Assembly: GCA_038254435.1 (NCBI GenBank)
Contig: JBBSGD010000010.1
Location: 1-62,362, forward strand
Source: JBBSGD01 sp038254435
GTDB lineage: Bacteria > Actinomycetota > CADDZG01 > WHSQ01
Direction of reading: 5' to 3'
DNA: 62,362 bases
The stretch's first letter is position 1, and each line of letters opens with the position of its first letter. Below, piece after piece: positions 26,763 to 35,877 of the stretch. The notes under the pieces were generated by a model, which was given only the letters and a program-made list of their open reading frames with translations, searched no databases and was not told the DNA's origin. The position numbers and the translations under genes were made by a program.

Positions 26763-27929
26763 TCATGGAGGGGTAAGAACGTCCCACGTCTGGCCCTGAT
26801 CTGAAGACGTAATCAGCTCAGACACCTCGTGGCAGTCCGTCTTATATGAGTTGCAAGACCCCCCTCGAGACACGGCCCACAGGGCATCTGTCGCCGTGTT
26901 CAGCGCAACAAGAGTCTTTGCTGTGCCGTCGGCAGGGCTCCTTGACACATCGGCTTTGTCCCCCACCTCGTACACGTACCTGCCGTCCGGTTGCACCCAC
27001 AGCCATAGACCGCTCGGCGTGCATGTGGTCGGCGATGTACCTGCCAGATCACTCGGACTCGTTATGGCTGCATCCAAAGTCCACACTTCTTGGCTGGTTT
27101 CCATCGTGTAGAGGCCAACACCCGATTTGGGGTTCTGGTCCGTAGCAGCGTAGGTAGCTGCTAGGGACTCGGATCCGCTCGGACAAGGCGTTGGCAGCGA
27201 AGCCCACGTTTGGGTCCCCTCGAACTCCTTCGGTACCTCTAGCTTAACGGGCCTCCAGGTGGATCCTCCATCGGAAGTGGTATACAGGTCGTCTTGGGCG
27301 GCTCCGCCGACCATCCAACCGTTCGACGAGTCTTCGAATCGCACATCCCCCGCCACCGGCGCTGTGAGCCGCGACCAGGTGGCTCCGCCGTCCGTCGTGT
27401 GGTAAAGCTCGCCGATACTGAAGGCGCTACTGGTCGCCTCCGTCATGCTCAACCAGCCCTCCTTGGAATCTAGGAAATAAAGGGAGGCAGCCAGGTTTGT
27501 TCCGTAGTGAGTACTGGTGAAGTCCATCGGGTGCACAGTCCATGTAGTTCCGCCATCTTGCGTGCTGTAAACGACGAGTCTGAAGACACCCGCGGCTTCC
27601 TCGTTTGTGACCTCAACCCAGCCGAACAAGTCGTTCGCAAAGAAGACGGCATTGATGTTGGCAGCCTTTGCGCCCTCGGGAGTAATGTCCCGCCACGTTT
27701 GCCCTGCATCGGCGGTCCAATCGAGGCGATCGCCCGTCAGCGCCCAGCCCTGTTTCTCCGAAATTGGGGTGGCGTCGAATACATAGGAGCTCTCGGTTTG
27801 AACCGATCCTGCTACCTTCTCTGCAGTCCCGCCCCGTTCCCCTGCGAGTTGCGGCGACCCGCAAGACACCAATGCGGCCGCGAACAACATTCCGATAGTG
27901 GCAAGGATGATGACGCGGCCGCTTCGCAT
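26763..27929 (-). CDS. Lipoprotein with Ycf48/BNR-type beta-propeller
   Basis: ATG 27929 starts a lipoprotein signal peptide (MRSGRVIILATIGMLFAAA, then lipobox LVSC), so the protein is anchored outside the cytoplasmic membrane. The mature part repeats the BNR/Ycf48 blade motif: 'TADAGQTWRDITP', 'STQDGGTTWTVHP', 'TTDGGATWSRLTA', 'TSDGGSTWRPVKL' and 'SSDQGQTWDVLTP'. Ycf48-like proteins bind partners in photosystem assembly, but in non-photosynthetic bacteria this propeller has no known role. About 388 residues. It stands alone on this strand, with pseudogene remains upstream. Confidence 0.88.
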   Translation of the reverse strand: MRSGRVIILATIGMLFAAALVSCGSPQLAGERGGTAEKVAGSVQTESSYVFDATPISEKQGWALTGDRLDWTADAGQTWRDITPEGAKAANINAVFFANDLFGWVEVTNEEAAGVFRLVVYSTQDGGTTWTVHPMDFTSTHYGTNLAASLYFLDSKEGWLSMTEATSSAFSIGELYHTTDGGATWSRLTAPVAGDVRFEDSSNGWMVGGAAQDDLYTTSDGGSTWRPVKLEVPKEFEGTQTWASLPTPCPSGSESLAATYAATDQNPKSGVGLYTMETSQEVWTLDAAITSPSDLAGTSPTTCTPSGLWLWVQPDGRYVYEVGDKADVSRSPADGTAKTLVALNTATDALWAVSRGGSCNSYKTDCHEVSELITSSDQGQTWDVLTPP

Positions 27930-28085
27930 CGACCGCCTGGGCGTTCTGATTAGAGAATAACGAGTCACGTGCAGTCCGAATCTGGGTTGCTGTTCCCAAT
28001 CCCAGGGCCTCCACGATGCCCCGCGACACAACAGGGAGCCTCTCGTCCGAATACGAAATCTCATCATCTACGAGCAGCCTCTCAA

Positions 28086-28678
28086 TCATCCCCTACTTCG
28101 GCCTCGCTGGGGCAAAACTCGTATCCAGACATCGGCAGAACCTGTGTTGCGCACTGCCCGCAAATCCCAGCAACCGGGACGGTCGAACGAGTAACCGGCT
28201 CCCCACTCCTGCCCGGGGCGGTGGTAATCACTGGATCCATGCGGTTCGGGACCCCACTCCGGTTGATGGCGCGGCCCACCCCCGTCATGCGCCGACAGCG
28301 ACGAGACGCAGCCGGCCCACCCCCGTCATGCGCCATACAATCTTGACCTCCTCACCGGCCTTGATGGGAAGCCCCTTTCGTGTTGGCATGACGAGGCCCC
28401 AGAGCTGAATGCCTTCTCCTGTCCCCTGACCTCTGGGAATCCTAGGTTGCTCCTCGCGACTGGTGATTGAGGATGACAGTTTCGCCCGCCAAGTGGCCCG
28501 AAAGAAGCGCTGGATACAGAACCGAGCCCTACTCGACCCTGGCTTATACGGGCTTTGGGCTGTACCTGAGCCTCCGGGCGCAGGAAGTAGCAACGGCGGC
28601 CAGGATCACGAAGGTGGACGCTCCCCCGAGCCGAGCGACGGATCTCCCCTCAGTGGTGAACGCTCGTTGAAACAGCAA
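28086..28678 (-). pseudogene. Broken lipoprotein gene (frameshifted)
   Basis: Read across frames this gives most of a small lipoprotein. From TTG 28678 one frame reads a lipoprotein leader with 'FVILAAVATSC'. Another frame then reads 'LWGLVMPTRKGLPIKAGEE', 'VKIVWRMTGVGRLRLVAVGA'. A one-base shift near 28290 leads to 'EWGPEPHGSSDYHRPGQEWG', 'FDRPGCWDLRAVRNTGSADV' and a stop at 28086. The pattern 'KIVWRMTG...GPEPHG...RPG.EWG...PGCW' belongs to an uncharacterised actinobacterial family. A 22-bp direct repeat lies within it (28272-28293 and 28313-28334). The shifts make a full product unlikely. Confidence 0.55.
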
Positions 28679-28996
28679 CCCCTCTTCCTTCTCCATGGCC
28701 CCAACCGGCGGCGAGGCAACCCATCAACACTCTAATGCGATGAATCTCACCTGCCCTCCCTTCCTCGGCTGCTCGACGTGGGAGACCAGGCGGGTGAACG
28801 ACAACTACGGGTGCGTGCTCGCGGCACAACCGGGTCAGTCGCAGGGGCGGCCACTTGACAACGTCGGGCTCGCAGCCCATATAGTTCGAACGGCCTACCC
28901 GTCCTGCGTTCTCCCGAAAGCCCCTGCCCCGGTGCCCCTCACGCTAGCCGGCGCACCGGTCTCAGACCTTGGCTTTCAGGGACATCTTCATGCCCC

Positions 28997-29164
28997 TACA
29001 ACGAGTCGCGCCTCCACATGGGGATCGGGTTCGTGACCCCGGCCGAGAAGCACGACGGTCGAGCCGATACGATCATCGCGGCGCGCAAGGCAGGAATGGT
29101 TAGAGCACGACAAAAACGACTGCAGGTCAACCGAGGGTGTTCGGAGGGATCAGATGCTGCTTAA
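28997..29164 (+). mobile_element. IS3-family transposase (integrase core) C-terminal remnant
   Basis: A 55-codon stretch reads 'PYNESRLHMGIGFVTPAEKH' followed by 'DGRADTIIAARKAGMVRARQ', then a stop. The N-x-x-R-L-H...G-x-x-T-P-A signature is the C-terminal end of IS3-type transposase OrfB proteins. The DDE catalytic residues and the rest of the element are missing, and I found no terminal inverted repeats. It is a dead scar in the 27,930-29,331 gap. The remainder of that gap (about 28,700-28,990 and 29,165-29,331) shows nothing I can name. Confidence 0.65.
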
Positions 29165-29331
29165 TTCCTCGCGGGATTGGGTCAAAGGCTCTGACACAGA
29201 CGGGAATCGAGCTGCGGGTCGAGGTAGAGACCGGACCCGATCCGGTGGAGCGGAGCAGGCGATCTCAGTCAAAGGACGCCGGGCCACAAGGGATCGCCAC
29301 GTCGTGCGGCCTGCACGGATGTAACAGATGA

Positions 29332-30606
29332 CTAGTCCTCACCGGACACGGCCCGGCGGGTTCGGCTCACGTAGGAGCGAAAGCCCGGAAAAGCTCCCGC
29401 AACGACGGCGGTCGTCACGAGGCATCCGATGCCGCCGAGCACGATCGAGCCCGGCGCCCCGATAACGGAAGCAGCCAGTCCCGCCTCGAGATCGCCGAGC
29501 CGCGGGCCCCCTGTTACGACCATGAGGTTGGCGGCGTTGACCCGGCCCAAGAGCCCATCGGGTGTTATCTGCTGCAGCATCGTGCCGCGAAAGACCGCGC
29601 TGATTACGTCGGATGCACCGGCCAGGCCGAGGAACAAGAGCGTCAACGCCAGCGAAAAGGTAGTGATCCCGGCGAGCGTTATGAAAGCTCCCCACGCGGT
29701 TACCGCGACTATTACGGCTCTACCCTGACGCTCGATACGCCCCACCCATCCCGTGGTCAGCGCCGCAATCAGAGCTCCCACACTGGGGGCGGCGTAGAGG
29801 AGCCCGACGCCCTCGGCCCCCATGTGAAAGACGCGCTGCGCGAGGGCCGGAAACACGGCACGCGGCATTCCGAAGATCATTGCGCCCAGGTCGGTGACAA
29901 AGATGGCGAGGATGAGCGGCGTGCGCCAGGTGAACCGCAGACCTTCCCTCAAAGAGGCGAAATCCATCGAGCTGGCCGAGCCTTCGGGCAACACGCTGGG
30001 CACCCACTTGAGCGACACGAGGGCCGCAATGAAGCTGGCGGCATCTATCCCGTACACCCAGGTGACTCCGACAAGCGCGATCAGCACGCCTGCTACGGCC
30101 GGTCCAGCGATCTGAGTTGTCTGAAAGACAACCTGCCGAAGGGCCATCGCGCTCGGCATCTGATCCTTTGACACGAGCCGCGGAATCATCGCCGAGCGCG
30201 CAGGGCGGTCGACGGCTCCGAACGAGGACGCCACGGCGACCAGAACGTAGACGGCAATAACCGGCGGGCTGTCGGCTAGCAGCGAGAGCCCGCAGAGCCC
30301 TGCCGAAGTCACAAGAAGCCCGACCTGCATGCGTGCGGACAGCTTGCGCCTGTCCATCGCGTCGGCAGCAACACCGCCGAGAATAGAGAAGACGATGATC
30401 GGGACGACCTCGGCAAGTCCGACAAGGCCCACCAGAAGGTTCGAGTGGGTGAGCTGAAAGATCTGCCACGGGACGGCGACGTACACCATCTGGGTGCCGA
30501 TCATGGAGACGATCTGGCCGAACCACAACGCTCGATAAGGAGGTGAATCTCTCAGCGGAGAGATGTCGACCGCCAGCGCCCGTGCGCGCGCGAGCCTTCG
30601 GGTCAT
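29332..30606 (-). CDS. MFS transporter (EntS/MacA-like efflux family)
   Basis: This 424-residue protein has twelve hydrophobic helices. 'PPYRALWFGQIVSMIGTQMV' at the start and 'VFSILGGVAADAMDRRKL' (the loop between helices 2 and 3) are typical of the enterobactin exporter-like MFS_3 group. It likely exports small molecules in exchange for protons; the substrate is unknown. The C-terminal tail is basic. No regulator is adjacent. The next gene on this strand is glpX, whose end lies 37 bases upstream of this start. Confidence 0.88.
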   Translation of the reverse strand: MTRRLARARALAVDISPLRDSPPYRALWFGQIVSMIGTQMVYVAVPWQIFQLTHSNLLVGLVGLAEVVPIIVFSILGGVAADAMDRRKLSARMQVGLLVTSAGLCGLSLLADSPPVIAVYVLVAVASSFGAVDRPARSAMIPRLVSKDQMPSAMALRQVVFQTTQIAGPAVAGVLIALVGVTWVYGIDAASFIAALVSLKWVPSVLPEGSASSMDFASLREGLRFTWRTPLILAIFVTDLGAMIFGMPRAVFPALAQRVFHMGAEGVGLLYAAPSVGALIAALTTGWVGRIERQGRAVIVAVTAWGAFITLAGITTFSLALTLLFLGLAGASDVISAVFRGTMLQQITPDGLLGRVNAANLMVVTGGPRLGDLEAGLAASVIGAPGSIVLGGIGCLVTTAVVAGAFPGFRSYVSRTRRAVSGED

Positions 30607-30643
30607 CCGGGTACCGGACGAGCCACCACTAATGGAGCCGCCA

Positions 30644-31645
30644 CTAATACAGAATCGAGGAGTACTGCGCCAGCTTTCCTCGATGGTGCCACGCCTCTAT
30701 GACGCGTACCGTCCCGCTCCGGGAGCGCATGACGATGGAATGAGTCACTGCCGTGTCGCCTCGATAATGCACCCCGTCCACCAGATCGCCGTCCGTGACG
30801 CCGGTGGCCGCAAAGAAGACGTCGTTGCCCGAAACGAGATCGTCGGCGCCGAGCACCCTGTTGAGGTCGTAGCCTGCCGCGGCTGCGGCCCTGCGCTCGT
30901 CGTCGTCACGCGGCCACAGGCGACCCTGGATTATCCCGCCGAGGCACTTGATGGCGCAGGCGGAGATCACTCCTTCGGGAGTCCCTCCGATGCCGGCCAG
31001 CAAGTCCACACCCGATCCCGGGCGCGCTGCTGCGATCGCCCCCGCCACGTCTCCATCGGGGATGAACTTGATACGCGCCCCCGCCTTGCGCACCTCACTC
31101 ACGAGCTTCTCGTGTCGCGGTCTGTCGAGGATGACGACCATCAAGTCCTCGACGCTGGTCCCCTTGACCTTGCCCAGACGCTTGAGGTTCTCCGCCATAG
31201 GGAGCTCGATGTCGAGCACATCAATCGCTTCCTCGCCCGCCGCTATCTTCTCCATGTACATGCACGGGCCCGGGTCGAACATGGTCCCGCGTTCTGCAAG
31301 TGCCACGACTGCAATAGCTCCGCCTTCGCCCTTGGCCGTCAGGGTCGTGCCGTCGACGGGATCCACCGCGATGTCGACCACGGGAGGCTCGCCGTTGCCG
31401 ATCTCTTCGCCGTTGAAGAGCATGGGCGCGTCGTCCTTCTCACCCTCGCCTATGACCACGAGCCCATCCATCGACACCGTGTCCATCATCAGCCGCATGG
31501 CATCGACTGCCGCCTGGTCGACGGCCTCCTTGTCGCCGCGCCCAAGCCATCGAGCCGCCGCAAGCGCGGCTGCTTCCGTAACTCGCACCAACTCCATGGC
31601 CAGGTTGCGGTCGGGTGCTTCGTGCGTGCTCGATTGAGCGTTCAT
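30644..31645 (-). CDS. glpX: Class II fructose-1,6-bisphosphatase
   Basis: GlpX removes the 1-phosphate of fructose 1,6-bisphosphate in gluconeogenesis. The start at 31645 follows AGGAGGCGAG. Conserved parts are 'VVIGEGEKDDAPMLFNGEEI' (metal site), 'DIAVDPVDGTTLTAKGEGG' (the catalytic D-P-x-D-G motif), 'LLAGIGGTPEGVISACAIK' and 'FAATGVTDGDL'. At 333 residues the length is normal. No other sugar-phosphate genes are next to it. Confidence 0.96.
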   Translation of the reverse strand: MNAQSSTHEAPDRNLAMELVRVTEAAALAAARWLGRGDKEAVDQAAVDAMRLMMDTVSMDGLVVIGEGEKDDAPMLFNGEEIGNGEPPVVDIAVDPVDGTTLTAKGEGGAIAVVALAERGTMFDPGPCMYMEKIAAGEEAIDVLDIELPMAENLKRLGKVKGTSVEDLMVVILDRPRHEKLVSEVRKAGARIKFIPDGDVAGAIAAARPGSGVDLLAGIGGTPEGVISACAIKCLGGIIQGRLWPRDDDERRAAAAAGYDLNRVLGADDLVSGNDVFFAATGVTDGDLVDGVHYRGDTAVTHSIVMRSRSGTVRVIEAWHHRGKLAQYSSILY

Positions 31646-31797
31646 GCTCGCCTCCTGCCGGACAGCCCATGGCAGCCGCCGCGTAGAGCTCGCCGGTATT
31701 CTGCGGGTTTGATCTTCCAGGGTACTTGGTGGGAATCCACCCGTGCCGGGGCTTGGGTACAGGCCACTGCTCCGCAGATGCCGGGCGGCTTGGGAGG

Positions 31798-33084
31798 TCA
31801 GTCGTGCACGTAGACCGGCGTGCCGATCCGGTTTCGATAAAAGAAGGAGCGGGCCACGTACATCGGGATGCGCACGCAGCCGTGGCTCGCGGGATAGGAG
31901 GGCACCTCGGGCTCGCCATGAATCGCGAAGCCGCCCGTGAAGTACGACGGGTAGTAGAGACGTCCGAGCCGGCTCGTGCGCCAACCCGCGATCTTGCGTT
32001 CGATTACATACGAGCCGCGCGGGGTGTGCGCCTTGTAGGTGTGACCCCCGCTCGAGTAGTAGTACTCACCGCCGCTCGAAACCGGCAGGGTGTGCCGCAC
32101 CTTCCCACGGCGAACCTCGAACAACACCTGGCGGGAGATGTCGACGTCCACGAAGTGCTTGCCGTGACGGTGGGGCTTGCGGGGGCGTTGCATCGTGGCG
32201 ATCCGCTCCATCTCGGCCGGGCTCACGATCGCATCACGCGCCCGGCTCGAGTACTTCTCGAAAGCGGTCACCCCCTGACGAGTCGCATAGCCGAACGCGC
32301 CATCGGATCGCCCTGCGGGGAAGGTGACCGCCTTGAGCGCCTTCTGCAGGTAGGACACTCCGAGCCCGGACGACCCCTGCGACAAGGACTCATCCCATCT
32401 CACCGCGTGCACGTTGGCGAGGGGCTCGATCGACTCGAGCGAGAAGCCGCGCGCCCTGATCCCCCGGATGATCCGCCCGATTGCGTGGCGGTTGCTTGGC
32501 CGCCACACGTCGAGCGAGACTATCGATCCGGGGCGGAGGTGGTGCAGGACGCGGTGCGCCACGGTACGAACGCTGCCTCCTCCGGGGTGCTGGCTCCAGC
32601 GCACCGAGCGGTACCCGAGGGAGCCCGCGCTACGCAGCGCGTGCAGATCGCGAGAGCCCTTCGGGAACCTCAGGAACGGACGGGGGCTTGCCCCTACGCG
32701 GTTGAGTGCCTCCTTGGCCTTGTGGATGGAGCGAGCAACCCGGCGGTAAGACTTGCCGGTAAGCCGGCCGGTGCCGTATCCGCGATTGCCCAAGGTGAAG
32801 CCCGCCCGGTCGATGTGGCGGGACGTTCGGCGATGCCGGGCTACCCACTTGCCGGCGATGAAGAACGACGCCGCCGCCCCCTTGCGCTGAAGCTTCCTTA
32901 CCACTGAGAGCATGTGCCGGCGGCCCGTTTGACCATCGATGGTCAGCATCACGACGTGCTTGTGCGGACCTATCACCCACTCGCTCGGCCGCACCGAACG
33001 TGCCGCGTGGGCAGGAGCAAACGACAGCACCTGCAGTGATACGACTGCGCAGACAAGAGCGCACAGCGCCCGGCAGGATCGCAT
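31798..33084 (-). CDS. Secreted fusion of a degenerate polysaccharide-deacetylase domain, a peptidoglycan-binding domain and an L,D-transpeptidase
   Basis: A signal peptide (residues 1-28, ending 'PAHA') leads to three parts. Residues about 40-225 follow the NodB deacetylase fold ('VVMLTIDGQTGRR', 'AAASFFIAGKWVAR', 'GFTLGNRGYGTGRL', 'PRPFLRFPKG'), but the usual Asp-Asp is 'DG' and the His-x3-His site is missing, so the metal centre is lost. Residues about 230-300 look like a peptidoglycan-binding repeat. The C-terminal YkuD domain has the catalytic 'ASHGCVRIP' and 'FAIHGEPEVPS'. The transpeptidase should form 3-3 cross-links or attach proteins, while the dead deacetylase fold may bind glycan. 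Confidence 0.88.
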   Translation of the reverse strand: MRSCRALCALVCAVVSLQVLSFAPAHAARSVRPSEWVIGPHKHVVMLTIDGQTGRRHMLSVVRKLQRKGAAASFFIAGKWVARHRRTSRHIDRAGFTLGNRGYGTGRLTGKSYRRVARSIHKAKEALNRVGASPRPFLRFPKGSRDLHALRSAGSLGYRSVRWSQHPGGGSVRTVAHRVLHHLRPGSIVSLDVWRPSNRHAIGRIIRGIRARGFSLESIEPLANVHAVRWDESLSQGSSGLGVSYLQKALKAVTFPAGRSDGAFGYATRQGVTAFEKYSSRARDAIVSPAEMERIATMQRPRKPHRHGKHFVDVDISRQVLFEVRRGKVRHTLPVSSGGEYYYSSGGHTYKAHTPRGSYVIERKIAGWRTSRLGRLYYPSYFTGGFAIHGEPEVPSYPASHGCVRIPMYVARSFFYRNRIGTPVYVHD

Positions 33085-33154
33085 GGTGGGCGGAGTCTAC
33101 TAGTTGCCGAGCGGCGCGAACAGGCCCTTTGCGCTCCTGGGTCCCGCCGCGGCC

Positions 33155-33634
33155 CTAATTGCTTCTTCCGGTCAGCAAGCCCCACGCTCCGAGCCGCTCT
33201 GACAGGTCCTCGGCCGTCGTCTGGTACAGGAGGGCGAGGGCCATCATGTCGTCCTGCCTAATGGTGAGCACACGGCCGTTGAAGTCGCCGCGCTGCAGCT
33301 GGATTGCGGTGGCGAACCGAACGAGAGGGTCGCGCTCGCGTTCGGGCAGACGCGAGATGGTCTCGAGATCGAGAACGAGACGCGGCCGCTCGCTCCCCTG
33401 ACCTGGTTCGGGGTCTTCTTCGGGCAGCACCTCTTGAACCGGCACCCCGTAGAAGTTGGCGAGCTCCGCAAGGCGAGCAACGGTCACGTTGCGATCACCT
33501 CGCTCGTAGGCGCCGACTACCGCCGCCTTCCACTTGCCTTGTGAAGCCTGGTGGACGTCCTGCAGGGACATCCCCTTCTGCACCCGGATGCGCCTGAGGC
33601 GCTGGCCGAGCGAGCGGGTGTAGTGGCTGGCCAT
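33155..33634 (-). CDS. bldD: BldD-like XRE-family transcriptional regulator
   Basis: The N-terminal helix-turn-helix ('LGQRLRRIRVQKGMSLQDV', 'GAYERGDRNVTVARLAELAN') matches BldD, the master regulator of Streptomyces development. The C-terminal domain has the c-di-GMP signature RxD-x8-RxxD as 'RGDFNGRVLTIRQDD'. In Streptomyces a c-di-GMP tetramer dimerises BldD on DNA. The ATG at 33634 has AAGGAG nine bases upstream. The gene is 159 residues, close to the usual length, and divergent from ku. Whether this host has a developmental cycle cannot be read here. Confidence 0.92.
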   Translation of the reverse strand: MASHYTRSLGQRLRRIRVQKGMSLQDVHQASQGKWKAAVVGAYERGDRNVTVARLAELANFYGVPVQEVLPEEDPEPGQGSERPRLVLDLETISRLPERERDPLVRFATAIQLQRGDFNGRVLTIRQDDMMALALLYQTTAEDLSERLGAWGLLTGRSN

Positions 33635-33822
33635 GGCCGCATGCTCCTTGCGCTGAATCGGTGGCGGGCTCGTTCGCCCCTCACGGTCCCGTTGGCTGAC
33701 GGATCCGTGGTCTGCTCTCCTTCGACGCGCAGCGTGGTCAATTCTGCCCCAGATGACTACATTACGCGTTCGGGCCGCGTACGCAGGCGCGGGCACCGCG
33801 CCCGCCCCGTACAATCTCCCAG

Positions 33823-34659
33823 GTGAAAGCTTTGTGGAAGGGCTCGGTCTCCTTCGGGCTGGTCAACATCCCCGTCCGGCTCTACTCCGCCGTCCAGGAA
33901 AAGGGCCTGAAGTTCCACCTCCTGCACGCCGAGGACGGCGGTCGGGTCAAGTACAAGCGAGTCTGCTCCTTGTGCGACAAGGAGGTGGGCTGGGACGACA
34001 TCACCAAGGGCTACGAGTACTCCAAGGACCATTACGTGACGTTCGACGATGACGAGCTGAAGTCCGTCGAGGTCGACTCGATCAAGGCGATCGACGTGGT
34101 GACCTTCGTTCCCCTGGAAGATATCGACCCCGTCTACTACAACCGCACGTACTACGTAGTGCCCGAGCCGTCGGGGCTCAAGGCGTACAAGCTCCTATCC
34201 GAGGCCCTCGAGGCCGAGGGTCAGGTTGGCATCGCCAAGGTTGCGCTGAGAGACAAGGAGCACCTTGCCACCATCCGTCTCAAGGACGACACCTTCGTGC
34301 TCGAGACGATGCACTGGCCGGACGAGATCCGCGCTCCAGAATTCGAGGAGCTGGACAAGGACGTCGAGGTGCGCGACGCGGAGGTGAAGATGGCCCGGCA
34401 GCTGATCCAGCAGCTCGCCGGCCCGTTCAACCCTGAGGCCTTCAAAGACGAGTACCGGGTGAAGCTCGAAGAGCTTGTCGAGCGCAAGGTGGACGGCGAA
34501 GAGGTAACGGTAGCAGCCGAGCCGAGCGAGGAGCCGGCCAAGGTCGTCGACCTCATGGAGGCGCTAAAGGCATCCGTGGCCGAGGCCAAGGAGAAGAAGG
34601 GCTCGAGCTCATCGGGAGGCTCGCAGGAAAAGGGTGACACGAAGGCATCGGCCTCCTAA
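33823..34659 (+). CDS. ku: Ku protein for non-homologous end joining
   Basis: Bacterial Ku binds broken DNA ends as a homodimer and recruits the ligase LigD. GTG 33823 starts 'ALWKGSVSFGLVNIPVRLYS', the standard Ku opening, followed by 'KYKRVCSLCDKEVGWDD', 'TFVPLEDIDPVYYNRTYYV' and 'MARQLIQQLAGPFNPEAFKD'. The C-terminus is a short Ser/Lys-rich tail. At 278 residues the length is normal. No ligD is in the window. It runs divergently from bldD and just before the anti-sigma and sigma genes. Confidence 0.95.
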   Translation: MKALWKGSVSFGLVNIPVRLYSAVQEKGLKFHLLHAEDGGRVKYKRVCSLCDKEVGWDDITKGYEYSKDHYVTFDDDELKSVEVDSIKAIDVVTFVPLEDIDPVYYNRTYYVVPEPSGLKAYKLLSEALEAEGQVGIAKVALRDKEHLATIRLKDDTFVLETMHWPDEIRAPEFEELDKDVEVRDAEVKMARQLIQQLAGPFNPEAFKDEYRVKLEELVERKVDGEEVTVAAEPSEEPAKVVDLMEALKASVAEAKEKKGSSSSGGSQEKGDTKASAS

Positions 34660-34684
34660 CCTGGCAGCTACCGAAGGGGAATCG

Positions 34685-35056
34685 TTGGACACGGTAACCA
34701 TGCGGCTCCCGGCCGCGCCGGAGTACCTGGGCGTGGTCAGGCTCGTGGCCACGGGGCTTGCGTCGCGTCTTGGGTTCACTCTCGACGAGATCGAAGACCT
34801 CAAGATCGCGGTGGACGAGCTATGCGCCTATCTAACCGGCCCGCAAGGAAGAGACGGCACGCTCGAGATCGCCTTTCAGATCCACGCCGACCGCATCGAA
34901 ATCCGGGGGACGGGCCTCTTCGCGGCAGGTCACGGAGCTCGCACGGACCTCACCGAGCTGTCGCGCATGATCCTTGACACGGTAACGGACTCGGCCTCCC
35001 TCGAGCAGGTCGACGGCATGACCCGCTTCGCTCTCACCAAGAGCAGGATGCGATGA
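34685..35056 (+). CDS. RsbW-like anti-sigma factor (HATPase fold)
   Basis: The protein begins at TTG 34685 after GAAGGGG. It has the serine-kinase/HATPase layout of RsbW and SpoIIAB: 'DLKIAVDELCAYLTGPQG' (N-box) and 'EIRGTGLFA', but the later G-boxes are weak. It precedes a SigB/F-type sigma gene and overlaps it by four bases (ATGA), the normal arrangement for such a partner pair. It would bind the sigma factor and release it under stress. No RsbV-type antagonist gene is adjacent. Confidence 0.75.
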   Translation: MDTVTMRLPAAPEYLGVVRLVATGLASRLGFTLDEIEDLKIAVDELCAYLTGPQGRDGTLEIAFQIHADRIEIRGTGLFAAGHGARTDLTELSRMILDTVTDSASLEQVDGMTRFALTKSRMR

Positions 35057-35820
35057 CCGAAAGAATCGTGCTCACCAAAGAGCAAGTCAGGGAGATCTTC
35101 GGCGCTTACCGCGCCGCCAGAACCGAGGACGACCGCGCGCGCTGTAGAGAGCAGCTCGTCGAGCAGTACATAGGACTAGTCGAGTTCCTGGCGCGCCGCT
35201 TCCGCAATCGCGGCGAGCCGCTCGAAGACCTCATCCAGGTGGGCACGATAGGGCTACTAAAGGCGATCGAGCGCTTCGACCTCGGGCGAGAGGTCGAGTT
35301 CTCCACCTACGCAACACCCACGATCGTGGGAGAGCTCAAGCGGCACTTCCGCGACAAGGGATGGGCGGTGCGCGTGCCGCGACGGCTGCAGGAGCTGCAC
35401 CTCGAGCTGACCAAGGTCGTAAGCCATCTGGGACAGGAGCTCGGACGGTCGCCTACCGTTGCGGAGATCGCGAAGTCGGCCGGAACCAGCGAGGAAACCG
35501 TGCTCGAGGGCCTCGAGATCGCACAGGCGTACAACTTCACGTCCCTCGACGCGCCCATCGACTCAAAGGACTCGAGCTCGACGTCGTTCGCCGATCAGCT
35601 CGGCGAAGACGACGATCAGATCGAGAACCTCGAGTACCGAGCCTCGCTTGCGCCCGAGATGGCAAAGCTCCCGGAAAGAGAGCGCACGATCCTCTTCTTA
35701 CGCTTCTACCGGGGCATGACGCAGTCTCAGATCGCCGAGCGCCTGGGCATCTCCCAGATGCACGTGTCCCGGCTCTTGAACCGCACGCTCGTGCAGCTGC
35801 GCCACGCCCTCGAGCAGTAG
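35053..35820 (+). CDS. SigB/SigF-family RNA polymerase sigma factor
   Basis: Regions run in order: sigma-2 ('YIGLVEFLARRFRNRGEPLE', 'DLIQVGTIGLLKAIERFDL'), sigma-3 ('PRRLQELHLELTKVV', 'GRSPTVAEIAKSAG') and sigma-4 ('LPERERTILFLRFYRGMTQS', 'QIAERLGISQMHVSRLLNR'). It lacks region 1.1, as stress and sporulation-type sigmas do. At 255 residues the length is normal. It is directed by the upstream RsbW-like protein. It ends 57 bases before the convergent lipoprotein gene. Confidence 0.93.
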   Translation: MTERIVLTKEQVREIFGAYRAARTEDDRARCREQLVEQYIGLVEFLARRFRNRGEPLEDLIQVGTIGLLKAIERFDLGREVEFSTYATPTIVGELKRHFRDKGWAVRVPRRLQELHLELTKVVSHLGQELGRSPTVAEIAKSAGTSEETVLEGLEIAQAYNFTSLDAPIDSKDSSSTSFADQLGEDDDQIENLEYRASLAPEMAKLPERERTILFLRFYRGMTQSQIAERLGISQMHVSRLLNRTLVQLRHALEQ

Positions 35821-35877
35821 GAAGCTCAATCTTTTTTGCGCACGGCCCGGGCCGCGCTCCGTGGGAGATGCGGACCT

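Noticed and set aside
28272..28334. 22-bp direct repeat as a mobile-element duplication
   Set aside because: It lies within the broken lipoprotein gene, and the alignment across it is explained by a single frameshift; no element lies between the copies.
28695..29036. Possible plus-strand gene before the IS3 remnant
   Set aside because: No motif, and the real coding signal (the transposase end) is in another frame.
31726..32907. Open frame of 393 codons antisense to the L,D-transpeptidase gene
   Set aside because: The minus-strand product has a signal peptide and catalytic motifs; this one has none.
35800..35860. Rho-independent terminator between the sigma gene and the lipoprotein gene
   Set aside because: A T-run exists but the stem before it has only four pairs; the stronger palindrome (CGGCCCGGGCCG) lies on the wrong side of it.
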